NCBI GenBank assembly: GCA_963775125.1
Contig: CAVZHQ010000006.1
Span: 62,001 to 126,000, forward strand
Source of the DNA: JAHECQ01 sp963775125
GTDB taxonomy: Bacteria; Actinomycetota; Acidimicrobiia; Acidimicrobiales; SZUA-35
Reading direction: 5' to 3'
DNA length: 64,000 nt
Shown here in pieces: positions 20,190 through 28,799 of this stretch (positions are counted from its first letter, which is position 1; each line of letters begins with the position of its first letter). The translations under genes were made by a program, and so were the position numbers. The notes under the pieces were generated by a model. The model saw only the letters and a list, made by a program, of their open reading frames with translations, ran no database searches and was not told the DNA's origin.

Positions 20190-21297
20190 CTAGGCCGACG
20201 GAGGTGGCGGGGGCGGCGAGTCGAACGTGGGCCACGCCTGCGTCGGGTCGACGACGTCATTCGGTGGCGGTGGCGCAGCAAACGGGTCGGGGACCTTCGC
20301 ACCCTTCACCGGAGCCGCCCAGTCAGGCCCGCCCGGCGACGACGCTGTTCTGGCGGTTGGTTCGTAATTGGTCGGGCCGAGCGGCGGCGGTTCGTAGGGT
20401 GGCGGGGTGTACGGCGGTGGCTCGTAGGGAGGGGGCGGCGTGAACGCTGGGGGCGGCGGAGTCGTGCTCGGCGGCGGGGCCAAGCTGGGCGGTGGGGCAG
20501 CGCTGGGCGGTGGCGCGAAGGCCGGGGCAGGAGCAGCGCTGGGTGGTGGCGGGAAACCTGGGGGCGGTGGGGTGTTGGTCGGCTGGTCGAAGCCGGGGGG
20601 CGGAGGCATCGCGGCCGGGGGAGCGAAGATGGGAGGAGGCATGGCCGGCGGTGGCGAGTCGGGCTGGGGAAACCCGCTGTAGGGGACTGCAGGGGGAGGC
20701 TCGTTGCTCGTGGCGCGTGGCGGCGGCATCGGCGATGGGGCGGTGACGGGTGATGGGGTGACGGGTGATGGGGTGACGGGTGAGTGGGTCGGCGGCGGGC
20801 GGCGGCAGCGGGTTCGGAGCCGGTGCCGCACTGACCGGTGGTGCCGCTTGTACTGCCGGCGGCGGACTCGGGAGGCTCGGTGCTTGTGGCGGCGCAGGAG
20901 CGGTCGAGGCTGGTGGTGGAGCCACGGCTGGAATGACCCGGTCCACGTTGACGGGAACGCTGGCACCGCCGCCCTCGACCACTCCCTGACGGAGGTCGGT
21001 GCCCGGCGCGGCCATGCTTCCTGCCGCTGCGGAGAGCCGTAGTTCGACGGGGGAGTGGCTCACCAGTTCGGTGGTCCACCCCGATCGGCCTTGGCCTCGG
21101 AACTCGGTCTCGCCGACCTTCGCCATCGCTTGGTCGAACAAGAACAAGATCGGCTCGCCTTGCGGGTCGGCTGACCGGCGATCGAGCACGGCGGCCACGC
21201 CACTGACATCGTTGGCCACGACGAACTCGTGCAGCGCCGTGGCGACTGCGGAGAACGTCCAGTTCTCGGACTCGCCCAACAGGTCGACGACGGCCAT
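20190..21297 (-). CDS. Proline-rich protein with small N-terminal domain (one frame break)
   Basis: About 368 residues when repaired. The N-terminal ~110 residues (start ATG 21297; segments NWTFSAVATALHEFVVANDV and DQAMAKVGETEFRGQG) form a compact domain I do not recognise. The rest is a low-complexity tail of Pro, Ala and Ser with repeats such as PPPYEPPPYTPP and three SPVTP units. The frame changes by one extra base near 20800, inside CCG repeats, and continues to the TAG at 20190. Proline-rich tails of this kind often act as extended linkers or protein-binding regions. No signal peptide or membrane segment is seen. Function unknown. Confidence 0.6.
20744..20788. repeat. 15-bp tandem repeat in proline-rich gene
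   Basis: Three units of TGACGGGTGATGGGG (plus-strand reading), encoding SPVTP on the minus strand. It lies next to the frame break of the host gene. Confidence 0.75.
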
Positions 21298-21327
21298 GAG
21301 CGACGATCCGGTCGATGACCCCTCAAT

Positions 21328-21372
21328 CCCGGACGAAACGCTGCCGGACGAAACAATCTCGGACGACACAAT
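21328..21372. repeat. 15-bp tandem repeat upstream of proline-rich gene
   Basis: Three minus-strand units (21358-21372, 21343-21357, 21328-21342) share TCGTCCG with a 15-bp period; a degenerate fourth unit follows. It ends about 30 bases before the chosen ATG, so it could be untranslated or an N-terminal extension. Confidence 0.7.
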
Positions 21373-21472
21373 CGTGAGGGGTCCCCGTCGGGCGACGCGT
21401 CCCCGGCCACTGATGACGCTTGCTGGTTGGCTGCGCTCCACGATCCACTCACCTTCAGGTTCAGACCAGTTC

Positions 21473-21558
21473 CTACGGGCCCGTAGCGGAAGCGTCGGGC
21501 CCGCCCATCCTTGCACGTCGTAGGGCAGGTTTTCCCGTACCGCTCGGGAGAACCTGCC
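21473..21558. promoter_or_regulatory. Two strong palindromes in the 328-bp divergent gap 21298-21625
   Basis: This gap separates the proline-rich gene from the SGNH gene and contains no other gene that I can support. CTACGGGCCCGTAG (21473-21486) is a perfect 14-bp palindrome. GGCAGGTTTTCCCG (21524-21537) and CGGGAGAACCTGCC (21545-21558) form a 14-bp stem with one G-T pair and a 7-base loop, 68 bases before the SGNH start. Regulator-binding sites or an RNA hairpin in the SGNH leader are both possible. An AGGAG ribosome-binding site lies at about 21608. Confidence 0.5.
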
Positions 21559-21625
21559 GCTAGACAACAGTGGCGGGGTAGATCGGGCTTGCCGCCGCCC
21601 CGACTCGAGGCCAGGAGCAGCATTC

Positions 21626-23059
21626 ATGCAGCAGTCGTTCGTGAGGAAATGCGGGCATTCGGTCGGTTCCGGCGGGGCTCTGAGGCGGCGGCATTCCAAG
21701 GGTCGAGCTGTTGTGGGCGCAGTCATCGCCGGACTCGGGGCGATCGCCGCCATCCCGGCGCCGGTGACGGCGGCCGGTCCGACACGCGTGGTCTTCATCG
21801 GTGATTCCCTCACCGCGCTGTGCTCGCCCAACTTCAACTCCTTCCGGGACGACACGCTTGCGAGTCTGGCGACTGCCGGATTCCTGGTCGACGCATCGGG
21901 AACCAAGACCGGCGGCTGCTATCCGACCGATGACGAGCACGAGGGCGTGGCGGGCGAGACCACCGGCGACATCGCCGCTCGGTTGAGCACCAACCTCGCC
22001 GCCACTCCCGAAACCGCCGAAGTCGCCTTCCTGCTGGCCGGAACCAATGACGTCCAAGAAGATGTCGCCACTCCGACCGCCGTGGCCAACATCGCAACGA
22101 TCATTGCGGCGTTGCGGGCAGAGAACCCGACGATCCACGTCGTGATCGGCCAGATACCGCCGTATCCGGGCAAAGCTGCGCAAACGGCCGAACTCAACGC
22201 CGCCATTGCCGGCCTGGCGACCAACGGTGCCTCGCCGGTCTCGGTGGTCGATCTGAACAGCAACGTTGATGCCAGTCATCTGTTCACCGATCTGATCCAT
22301 CTCAACGCATCAGGTGCGGCCCTCGTCGGAGGGCGTGTTGCTGCCGCACTGATCGCCACTGGTCGCCTGGCCCAGCCGATCGTGCTGAACTTCGCCCCCT
22401 TCGTGGACGAGATGGCCTTCGTCAACCAGCAGTACCTGGACTTCCTGGGCCGGCCCGCCGAGGCCGCCGGTCTGGCGTACTGGAGCGGCATCACGAACGA
22501 CGATCGCTCGAACGTGAGCGCGGTGATCGAAGGCTTCATGCGGTCGCCCGAGTTCGCGCCTCGGCGCGGCGTCGCCCGACTGTACAAGGCGTACTTCTTG
22601 CGCCACCCCGACATCGGAGGCTTCGACTTCTGGACCCAGCGCCTGGCGTCGGGTCAGTCCAACCTCGACCACGTTTCGCAGTCGTTCGTGGCGTCCCCCG
22701 AGTTCCAGGCCACCTACGGTTCCAAGACCGACGCCGAGTTCGTTGCGCTCGTGTACCAGAATGTGCTCGATCGTGCCCCCGACGCCGCGGGGTACGCGTT
22801 CTGGACCGCGCAGATGTCGGCCGGCATGACCCGCGGTCAGGTGATGACCCGGTTCTCCGAGTCGGCAGAGTACGTGGGCGCGACCCGGGCGTGGGTCGAC
22901 GTTGTCGTCACGTACCGTGGCATGTTGAACCGCGAGCCCGATTCGGGCGGTCTGGCGTTCTGGACCCAGCGGGTCGGCGCCGATCCTGGCTCGCTCGGGA
23001 CGTTGATCAGCAACTTCTTCGCCTCGGCCGAGTACGGCGTGCGGGTGGGTCCGAAGTAG
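21626..23059 (+). CDS. Secreted SGNH/GDSL hydrolase with DUF4214 modules
   Basis: A 477-residue exported protein. A long basic leader and hydrophobic stretch end at APVTAA (about residue 50). The SGNH hydrolase domain follows, with block I FIGDSLTA (about 58-65), block III AGTNDV (about 140) and block V DLIHLNASG (Asp/His, about 215), so the esterase-type triad is complete. From about 255 to the end come DUF4214 modules (QQYLDFLGRPAEAAGLAYW, YQNVLDRAPDAAGYAFW, RGMLNREPDSGGLAFW). An SGNH esterase joined to DUF4214 modules suggests a surface-bound deacylase acting on an extracellular polymer, but the substrate is unknown. Confidence 0.87.
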   Translation: MQQSFVRKCGHSVGSGGALRRRHSKGRAVVGAVIAGLGAIAAIPAPVTAAGPTRVVFIGDSLTALCSPNFNSFRDDTLASLATAGFLVDASGTKTGGCYPTDDEHEGVAGETTGDIAARLSTNLAATPETAEVAFLLAGTNDVQEDVATPTAVANIATIIAALRAENPTIHVVIGQIPPYPGKAAQTAELNAAIAGLATNGASPVSVVDLNSNVDASHLFTDLIHLNASGAALVGGRVAAALIATGRLAQPIVLNFAPFVDEMAFVNQQYLDFLGRPAEAAGLAYWSGITNDDRSNVSAVIEGFMRSPEFAPRRGVARLYKAYFLRHPDIGGFDFWTQRLASGQSNLDHVSQSFVASPEFQATYGSKTDAEFVALVYQNVLDRAPDAAGYAFWTAQMSAGMTRGQVMTRFSESAEYVGATRAWVDVVVTYRGMLNREPDSGGLAFWTQRVGADPGSLGTLISNFFASAEYGVRVGPK

Positions 23060-23068
23060 GGTGGATCG

Positions 23069-25203
23069 GTGGGAACGTTGAGCGGACTGCGTTTTTTTCT
23101 GGCTGCACTCGTGGCGCGCGCTGCTAGCGACCCTGCTGCCGGCAGCGGTCCTGGCCGCGGCCCCCGGAGCGCCTACTGCGGTTGCCGGAAGCGTTGTTGG
23201 CCCTCGGTCGATCACGTTCACGTGGACAGCACCCGTGGGCGGCGAACCCGTCGCCGACTATGTCGTGACCCTCGACCCCGGAGGGGCCACCCTGACGGTG
23301 ACCGAAGCGACCGCGGCCTTCACCAACCTGGCACCTGGCACGACGTACACCGCGTCGGTCGTCGCCAGAAACGCCGTTCCTGAGACAAGCGCGCCGGCGT
23401 TGTCAAGCCCGGTGCTGCTACCTGCGTTGGTCCCTGGAACTCCGGTCGTGTCGGGTGGCGCGGTGACGTCGACCTCGGTGTCGGCGTCGTGGACGGCTCC
23501 TGCGGCGAATGGCTCGGCGATCACTGGATATCAGGTGTCGGTGTCTCCGGGCGGTCAGGTGGCGACGAAGGGGGCCGGGGAGTTGTCGCACACGTTCACG
23601 GGCCTGAGCCCGTCGACGCCGTACACGGTGTCGGTGGTGGCGGTGAACGCGGTGGGTCCCGGTTCGGCGGGATCGACGACGTTGTCGACGGCCGCTGCCG
23701 CACTCGTGCCGGGTCCGCCGGTCGTGTCGGGAGGCGCGGTGACGTCGTCGTCGGTGGCGGTGTCGTGGACGGCGGCCGCAGCGAATGGCTCGGCGATCAC
23801 GGAGTACCGGCTGTCGGTGTCTCCCGGTGGCCAGACGTTCGTTGCCGGTGCCGGTGTTCGGTCGCACACCTTCTCGGGTCTGAACCCGTCGACGGCGTAC
23901 ACCGTGACGGTGCTCGCAGCGAACAGTGTGGGTCCTGGTCCGGCCGACTCGGTCGTCCTGACGACGTCTCCGCCGCCAGCCGGGGTTCCGGGCGCACCGG
24001 GTGTCTCGGCCTCCGGTGCTTCGCCGTCGTCGGTCTTGGCGTCGTGGACCGCTCCCGCGGCCAACGGCTCGGCGATCTCTGAGTACCGGTTGTCGCTGTC
24101 GCCCAGTGGTCAGACCGCGACGACGGCGGCCGGGGATCTCTCGCACACGTTCGGCGGCCTCAATCCGTCGACGGCCTACACGGTCTCGGTCGTCGCGGTG
24201 AATGGGGTTGGCGCAGGCCAGGCCGGAACGGCTACCGCTACGACGCAGCCGCCCGATCCGGTCGCGCCTGCGGCCCCGACGGGCGTGACGGCAGACGAAC
24301 ACCACGCCGTTCGCCCGATCGATTGTCGTCACCTGGGTCGCCCCCTCGGACACGGGTGGCTCGGCATTGACCGGTTTCGTCGTCACCCTGAATGGCGTCA
24401 CGCTTCGCCCCGGTCCCGCTGCGACCTCGGTCCAGTTCGATGGCGTTGCTCCCGGAAGCCATCAACCCTCGGTCCGGGCGACCAACGCTGTTGGCGACGG
24501 GCCGACGGCGACGGGGGCCGCCGTCGAGGTCCGCGTCTTCCCGCCCTACAACTCCGAGGGTGCATTCGTCACCCAGCAGTACGTCGACTTCCTGGGGCGT
24601 AGCCCCGACGCTGGCGGGTTGACCCATTGGCAGGGCCTGACCAAGGCCGATGGCTCCAATGTCGAGGAGATCATCCTGTCCTTCATGCGGTCGCCCGAGT
24701 TCTCGCCGCGGAGAGCCGCATCGCGGCTCTACCTCGCGTACTTCGATCGTCGACCCGAAAAGGACGGGCTCGACTTCTGGACGGCCGAACTGGCAACCGG
24801 TCGTAGGACCCTCGACGACGTGTCGGAGTACTTCGCCCGGTCGCCCGAGATCGTCACCCGCTACGGGCAGCTGAACGATCAGGAGTTCGTTGCGCTGGTG
24901 TACAACAACGTGCTCGGCCGTGCTCCCGATCTCGGCGGCTACAACTTTTGGCTCCTGCAACTCGGCCAGGGGCTGACCCGCGGTCGAATGATGACGCAGT
25001 TCAGCGAGTCGCCCGAGTTCGTCCGCGGTAGCTCGGCCGCCATCGACGTCATCCTGACCTACAACGGGATGCTCGGCCGCCAGCCCGATGACGGCGGCTT
25101 CACCTTCTGGGTCGGCAGGGTCGCCGGCCAGCCCGATGCACTCAGCACGCTGATCCGAGGATTCTTCGCCAGCCCGGAGTACGCGGGTCGAATCGCACCC
25201 TGA
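23069..25203 (+). CDS. Secreted fibronectin III-DUF4214 protein (two frame breaks)
   Basis: About 710 residues when repaired. GTG 23069 begins MGTLSGLRFF; a run of seven T at about 23090 is one base too long, after which WLHSWRALLATLLPAAVLAAAPGAP completes a signal peptide. Four to five fibronectin type III modules follow, three of them nearly identical (23430-24260). At about 24290 a second extra base shifts the frame to TTPFARSIVVTWVAPSD, another FN3 module. From about 24540 DUF4214 modules resembling those of the upstream SGNH protein run to the stop (QQYVDFLGRSPDAGGLTHW, YNNVLGRAPDLGGYNFW). It is probably a cell-surface or matrix protein and a paralogue of its neighbour. Confidence 0.8.
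23430..24260 (+). repeat. Three tandem FN3-coding repeats of ~276 bp
   Basis: Units 23430-23705, 23706-23984 and 23985-24260 (276, 279 and 276 bp) each begin with VPG.P and share long identical stretches such as AAANGSAIT/SEYRLS and GLNPSTAYTV. The high nucleotide identity indicates recent duplication and makes copy-number change likely. Confidence 0.8.
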
Positions 25204-25273
25204 TCCAGGATCGCCACTTGCCGTTCATCGGCTGCTACGCTGCCCACCGCTGGCGGTAGGAGGACTACGAAGC

Positions 25274-26575
25274 GTGAGCACAATCGCAGACATTCTGGGA
25301 CGTGAAGTGTTGGATTCCCGGGGGAATCCAACGGTCGAAGTCGAGGTCTTCCTCGACTCGGGAGCATCGGGACGAGCCTTGGTGCCGTCTGGTGCGTCGA
25401 CCGGTCAGTTCGAAGCGGTCGAGCTCCGCGACGGAGGGTCTCGGTACCTCGGCAAGGGCGTATTGACCGCCGTCGGCCACGTGAACGCCGGCATTCGTGA
25501 AGCGCTCACGGGTATGGACATCTTCGCTCAGCGAGAGATCGACGCCATCCTCAACCAACTGGACGGCACACCGAACAAGGGGAACCTCGGCGCCAACGCC
25601 ATCCTCGGCGTCTCGCTCGCCGCTGCCCGTGCCGCCGCCGACGAACTGCAGCTGTCGCTCTACCGATACGTCGGAGGGGCCAACGCCCACGTGCTGCCGA
25701 CGCCGATGCTCAACGTGCTCAACGGCGGCGAACATGCGGACAACAACATCGACTTCCAAGAGTTCATGATCATGCCCATCGGTGCGTCCTCGTTCTCCGA
25801 GGGCCTGCGCTGGGGAGTCGAGACCTACCACACGCTCAAGAAGGTGCTCGGCCAGCGCGGACTCTCCACCGGAATCGGCGACGAGGGCGGGTTCGCGCCC
25901 AACCTCGAATCGAACGAAGCCGCACTCCAGCTGCTCCTGGAAGCAATCGAGTTGGCCGGCCTGACCCCGGGAACCGATATGGCGTTGGCCATGGACGTCG
26001 CCTCCACCGAGTTCTTCAGCGGGGGCCTCTACCGACTGGCGGGGGAAGGGCGCGAGCTGCCGCCGGAGGGAATGGTCGAGTTGTTGGCGGATCTCGTCGA
26101 TCGCTACCCGATCGTCTCCGTCGAGGACGGCATGTCCGAGGAGGACTGGGAGGGTTGGACATCGCTGACCCAGGCCATCGGCTCCCGGTGCCAGTTGGTC
26201 GGCGACGATCTGTTCGTCACCAACACCGAGCGGCTCCGCCGCGGGATCTCCGAGGGCGTTGCCAACTCGATTCTCGTCAAGGTCAACCAGATCGGCTCGC
26301 TCACCGAGACCCTGGACGCGGTCGGCATGGCCACCGCGGCCCAGTACTCGTCGGTGATGTCGCATCGGTCGGGCGAAACCGAGGACACGACGATCGCCGA
26401 TCTCGCCGTTGCCACCAACTGTGGCCAGATCAAGACCGGCGCGCCGGCGCGCAGCGACCGGGTCGCCAAGTACAACCAACTGCTTCGCATCGAAGAGGAA
26501 CTCGGCGAAGCCGCGTCCTACGCCGGCGCGTCGAGGTTGGCCAGGCGAGCTGCCACTTCTGGGGGACGTGCGTGA
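25274..26575 (+). CDS. eno: Enolase
   Basis: A 433-residue phosphopyruvate hydratase converting 2-phosphoglycerate to phosphoenolpyruvate in glycolysis. Conserved parts are REVLDSRGNPTVEVEV at the N-terminus, GDEGGFAPNL near residue 205 (catalytic Glu), VEDGM with the metal-binding Asp, GDDLFVTN, and SHRSGETEDTTIADLAVA near the C-terminus. GTG 25274 follows a clear AGGAGGA ribosome-binding site. Length is standard and no defects are seen. The stop overlaps the GTG of ftsB, the usual actinobacterial arrangement. Confidence 0.98.
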   Translation: MSTIADILGREVLDSRGNPTVEVEVFLDSGASGRALVPSGASTGQFEAVELRDGGSRYLGKGVLTAVGHVNAGIREALTGMDIFAQREIDAILNQLDGTPNKGNLGANAILGVSLAAARAAADELQLSLYRYVGGANAHVLPTPMLNVLNGGEHADNNIDFQEFMIMPIGASSFSEGLRWGVETYHTLKKVLGQRGLSTGIGDEGGFAPNLESNEAALQLLLEAIELAGLTPGTDMALAMDVASTEFFSGGLYRLAGEGRELPPEGMVELLADLVDRYPIVSVEDGMSEEDWEGWTSLTQAIGSRCQLVGDDLFVTNTERLRRGISEGVANSILVKVNQIGSLTETLDAVGMATAAQYSSVMSHRSGETEDTTIADLAVATNCGQIKTGAPARSDRVAKYNQLLRIEEELGEAASYAGASRLARRAATSGGRA

Positions 26576-26895
26576 AGGCAGGTCTCGGGGTACGGGCACA
26601 CCTCGGGAACCTCGCCCCGGCCGCAGCGTTGATGATCGTTGCGGTGGTCATCGTGGCGGGACTGGCCGTGTTGCCGGTGCGGACCTGGCTCGTCCAGCGG
26701 GAATCCATCCGTGAGGTCGAGGCGGAGTTGACCCGCACCGAAGGCGAGATCGCGGAACTCGAGGCTCGGCTTTCGCTCCTTCAGACCGACACCGAAGTCG
26801 AGCGGCTCGCACGGGAGAATTTCGATCTGGTGTTTCCCGGCGAGGAGAGTTACCGCATCCTGCCCGCGCCGGCCACCGAACCGACCGGCGATTGA
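26572..26895 (+). CDS. ftsB: FtsB/DivIC-type septum formation initiator protein
   Basis: A 107-residue bitopic membrane protein: a short cytoplasmic N-terminus, one membrane segment (ALMIVAVVIVAGLAVLPVR, about residues 18-36), a coiled-coil (about 40-75) and the conserved LARENFDLVFPGEESYRIL near the end. FtsB-like proteins link FtsL/FtsQ and late division proteins at the septum. The GTG overlaps the eno stop (GTGA). The eno-ftsB pair is the conserved actinobacterial order, which normally continues with DUF501 and ppx; here about 6.8 kb of other genes intervene. Confidence 0.9.
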   Translation: MKAGLGVRAHLGNLAPAAALMIVAVVIVAGLAVLPVRTWLVQRESIREVEAELTRTEGEIAELEARLSLLQTDTEVERLARENFDLVFPGEESYRILPAPATEPTGD

Positions 26896-27056
26896 TCGGC
26901 CGATTGTCCGGCGAATGACGATTGCGTCGGGCATCCCTCGACGAATTGCCCGGAAAGTCGTCGGAGAGTGTGAGACGGGGATTTTTTCGTGTAAGAATCA
27001 CCAGCGGTTCGAGAGGGTTCTCACAAGAGATTCTCGTAGTAGAGATTGGGGTATCC

Positions 27057-27518
27057 GTGGAGATAACGGTCGAGGTGAACGGTACGACGCACACGAGTGA
27101 CGTCGAACCACGCACTCTGCTGGTGCACTACATCCGTGACGCCGTGGGCCTGACGGGCACGAACATCGGTTGTGACACCTCGTCCTGCGGTGCGTGCACC
27201 GTGCATCTGAACGGGGAAGCCGTCAAGTCGTGCACGATGTTGGCCGTTCAGGCCGACGGTCAGAAGATCACCACCATCGAAGGTTTGGCCACTGGCGACG
27301 AGCTGCACCCGATGCAGCAGGCGTTCATGGAGTGTCACGCCCTGCAATGTGGCTACTGCACGCCCGGCATGGTGATGGCGTCCGTCTCCTTCCTGCAGGA
27401 GAACCCGAACCCCAACGAGGCCGAGGTCCGAGAGGGTCTCGAAGGCAATCTCTGTCGGTGCACCGGCTACCACAACATCGTCAAAGCCGTCCTCACTGCC
27501 GCCGGAGGTTCGAAGTGA
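27057..27518 (+). CDS. coxS: [2Fe-2S] small subunit of a molybdenum hydroxylase (CoxS/XdhA type)
   Basis: A 153-residue iron-sulfur subunit of the CO dehydrogenase/xanthine dehydrogenase family. It has the plant-type ferredoxin cluster GCDTSSCGACTVHLNG with a fourth Cys in VKSC, and the second cluster motifs QCGYCTPGMVM and CRCTGYHNIV. It carries electrons from the molybdenum site to the FAD subunit. GTG 27057 is chosen because the fold starts there and GGGG lies eight bases upstream; earlier in-frame starts would add a leader without similarity. The stop overlaps coxM (GTGA). The 161-bp gap before it holds an AT-rich patch (ATTTTTTCG near 26983) and no gene. Confidence 0.93.
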   Translation: MEITVEVNGTTHTSDVEPRTLLVHYIRDAVGLTGTNIGCDTSSCGACTVHLNGEAVKSCTMLAVQADGQKITTIEGLATGDELHPMQQAFMECHALQCGYCTPGMVMASVSFLQENPNPNEAEVREGLEGNLCRCTGYHNIVKAVLTAAGGSK

Positions 27519-28342
27519 TCCCCGTAGCGTTCGACTACAAGCGAGCCGGCTCGGCCGACGAAGCCCTCGCCCTCCTCGCCGAGTACGGCGACGATTCCAA
27601 GCTCATGGCCGGCGGTCACTCGCTGCTGCCGATGATGAAGCTCCGACTGGCCTACCCCGCGGTGATCATCGACATCGGCCGCCTGAGCGACCTGTCCTAC
27701 ATCAAGGACGCCGGCGATCACCTGGCCATCGGTGCGCTGACCCGGCACCGCGACGTCGAGATCTCCGACCTCGTCCGCCAGCACGCCCCGCTTCTGGCCC
27801 ACGCCACCGGCAAGGTCGGCGATCCCCAGGTCCGTCATCGCGGCACCATCGGCGGCTCACTTGCTCACGCCGATGCCGCAGCCGATCATCCGTCGGTACT
27901 TCTCGCCACCGGCGGTTCCGTGGTGGCCAAGGGCCCGAATGGCGAGCGCGTCATCGAAGGCGCCGACCTCTTCGCCGGCTTCCTCGAGTCGAGCCTCGAA
28001 GCCGATGAACTCATCACCGAGGTTCGCATCCCGAAGCACACCGGTGCGGGCTGGAGCTTCCAGAAGTTCAACCGTCGGGCCCAGGATTGGGCCATCGTCG
28101 GGGCAACCGCTCAGCAGGTCAACGGCTCGGCCCAGGTTGCGTTGGTCAACATGCACCCCACGCCCATCCGGGCGGCTGCCGTCGAGGCCGCGCTCGCCGG
28201 TGGTGCATCGGCGGCCGAGGCCGCCGAACAGGCGCACATCGATCTCGAACCCTCGAGCGATCTCAACGCCAGTGTCGAATACCGCCAGCACCTCGCCCGG
28301 GTCCTCACCCGCCGAGCGCTGCTGGAGGCCGGTATCGCCTGA
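27515..28342 (+). CDS. coxM: FAD-binding medium subunit of a molybdenum hydroxylase (CoxM type)
   Basis: A 275-residue FAD-binding subunit. The two FAD motifs are intact: AGGHSLLPMMKLRL near residue 33 and TIGGSLAHADAAAD near 112. A C-terminal CO-dehydrogenase flavoprotein domain follows. It takes electrons from the CoxS clusters and passes them to the respiratory chain or another acceptor. The GTG overlaps the coxS stop. A catalytic large subunit (CoxL/XdhB type, molybdopterin) would be expected next to it but is absent from the whole window, so the enzyme's substrate cannot be inferred. Confidence 0.93.
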   Translation: MIPVAFDYKRAGSADEALALLAEYGDDSKLMAGGHSLLPMMKLRLAYPAVIIDIGRLSDLSYIKDAGDHLAIGALTRHRDVEISDLVRQHAPLLAHATGKVGDPQVRHRGTIGGSLAHADAAADHPSVLLATGGSVVAKGPNGERVIEGADLFAGFLESSLEADELITEVRIPKHTGAGWSFQKFNRRAQDWAIVGATAQQVNGSAQVALVNMHPTPIRAAAVEAALAGGASAAEAAEQAHIDLEPSSDLNASVEYRQHLARVLTRRALLEAGIA

Positions 28343-28350
28343 GTGAAGCT

Positions 28351-28436
28351 CCTCGCCGGCTCCCGCTTCTCGGGAGTCCCACGCGAGGGTCCGTAGGTTT
28401 TCAGTGACGTCGGCCACGGGGAGACCCGTGGTCGAC
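28351..28436 (+). promoter_or_regulatory. Structured leader/attenuator candidate upstream of xdhC
   Basis: Two stable stem-loops fill the 142-bp gap between coxM and xdhC. The first has outer stem CCTCGC (28351-28356)/GCGAGG (28383-28388) and inner stem CTCCCG (28360-28365)/CGGGAG (28371-28376). The second is a 12-bp stem GTCGGCCACGGG (28409-28420)/CCCGTGGTCGAC (28425-28436) with a GAGA tetraloop and one G-T pair, followed by GGCGTTTTGGG. A terminator of coxSM, an attenuator or a cis-regulatory RNA would all fit. I do not match it to a known riboswitch class. Confidence 0.5.
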
Positions 28437-28484
28437 GGCGTTTTGGGCTCACGGCCCGGGGAACCTCGCCGGTAGCCTGGGCAT

Positions 28485-28799
28485 ATGAAGGAAATTCTCA
28501 AGGACCTCGAGCGCTGGAATCGGCAAGGCAAGCGCGTCGCCCTCGCCCGCGTCGTCGACATCGAAGGGTCGGGCCCGCGCCTACCCGGAGCAGCCATGGC
28601 GGTGAACGAGGACGGCGAGGTCGCCGGCTCGGTGTCCGGTGGCTGCGTCGAGGGTGCCGTCGTCACCGAGGCGCTGCAATGTCTGGCCGACGGATCTCGG
28701 CGCATGGTCACCTTCGGGTACAGCGACGATGATGCCTTCGCCGTGGGGCTCACCTGTGGTGGCACCATCCATCTCTTCCTCGAACCTCTCGATTGGTGA
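28485..28799 (+). CDS. XdhC/CoxI N-terminal domain protein
   Basis: A 104-residue protein equal to the N-terminal XdhC_CoxI domain alone (KRVALARVVDIEGSGPRLPGAAM; SVSGGCVEGAVV; GLTCGGTIHLFLEP). XdhC proteins bind and insert sulfurated molybdenum cofactor into xanthine dehydrogenase-family enzymes. In most bacteria this domain is fused to a Rossmann domain; here that half is the next gene, with a GTGA overlap and no sign of a frame error. The gene follows the structured leader and probably starts a transcript of its own or continues that of coxSM. Confidence 0.88.
   Translation: MKEILKDLERWNRQGKRVALARVVDIEGSGPRLPGAAMAVNEDGEVAGSVSGGCVEGAVVTEALQCLADGSRRMVTFGYSDDDAFAVGLTCGGTIHLFLEPLDW

Noticed and set aside
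28351..28436. Naming the leader as a known molybdenum-cofactor riboswitch
   Set aside because: The stem layout and conserved bases do not match that class as I know it; only the presence of structure is supported.
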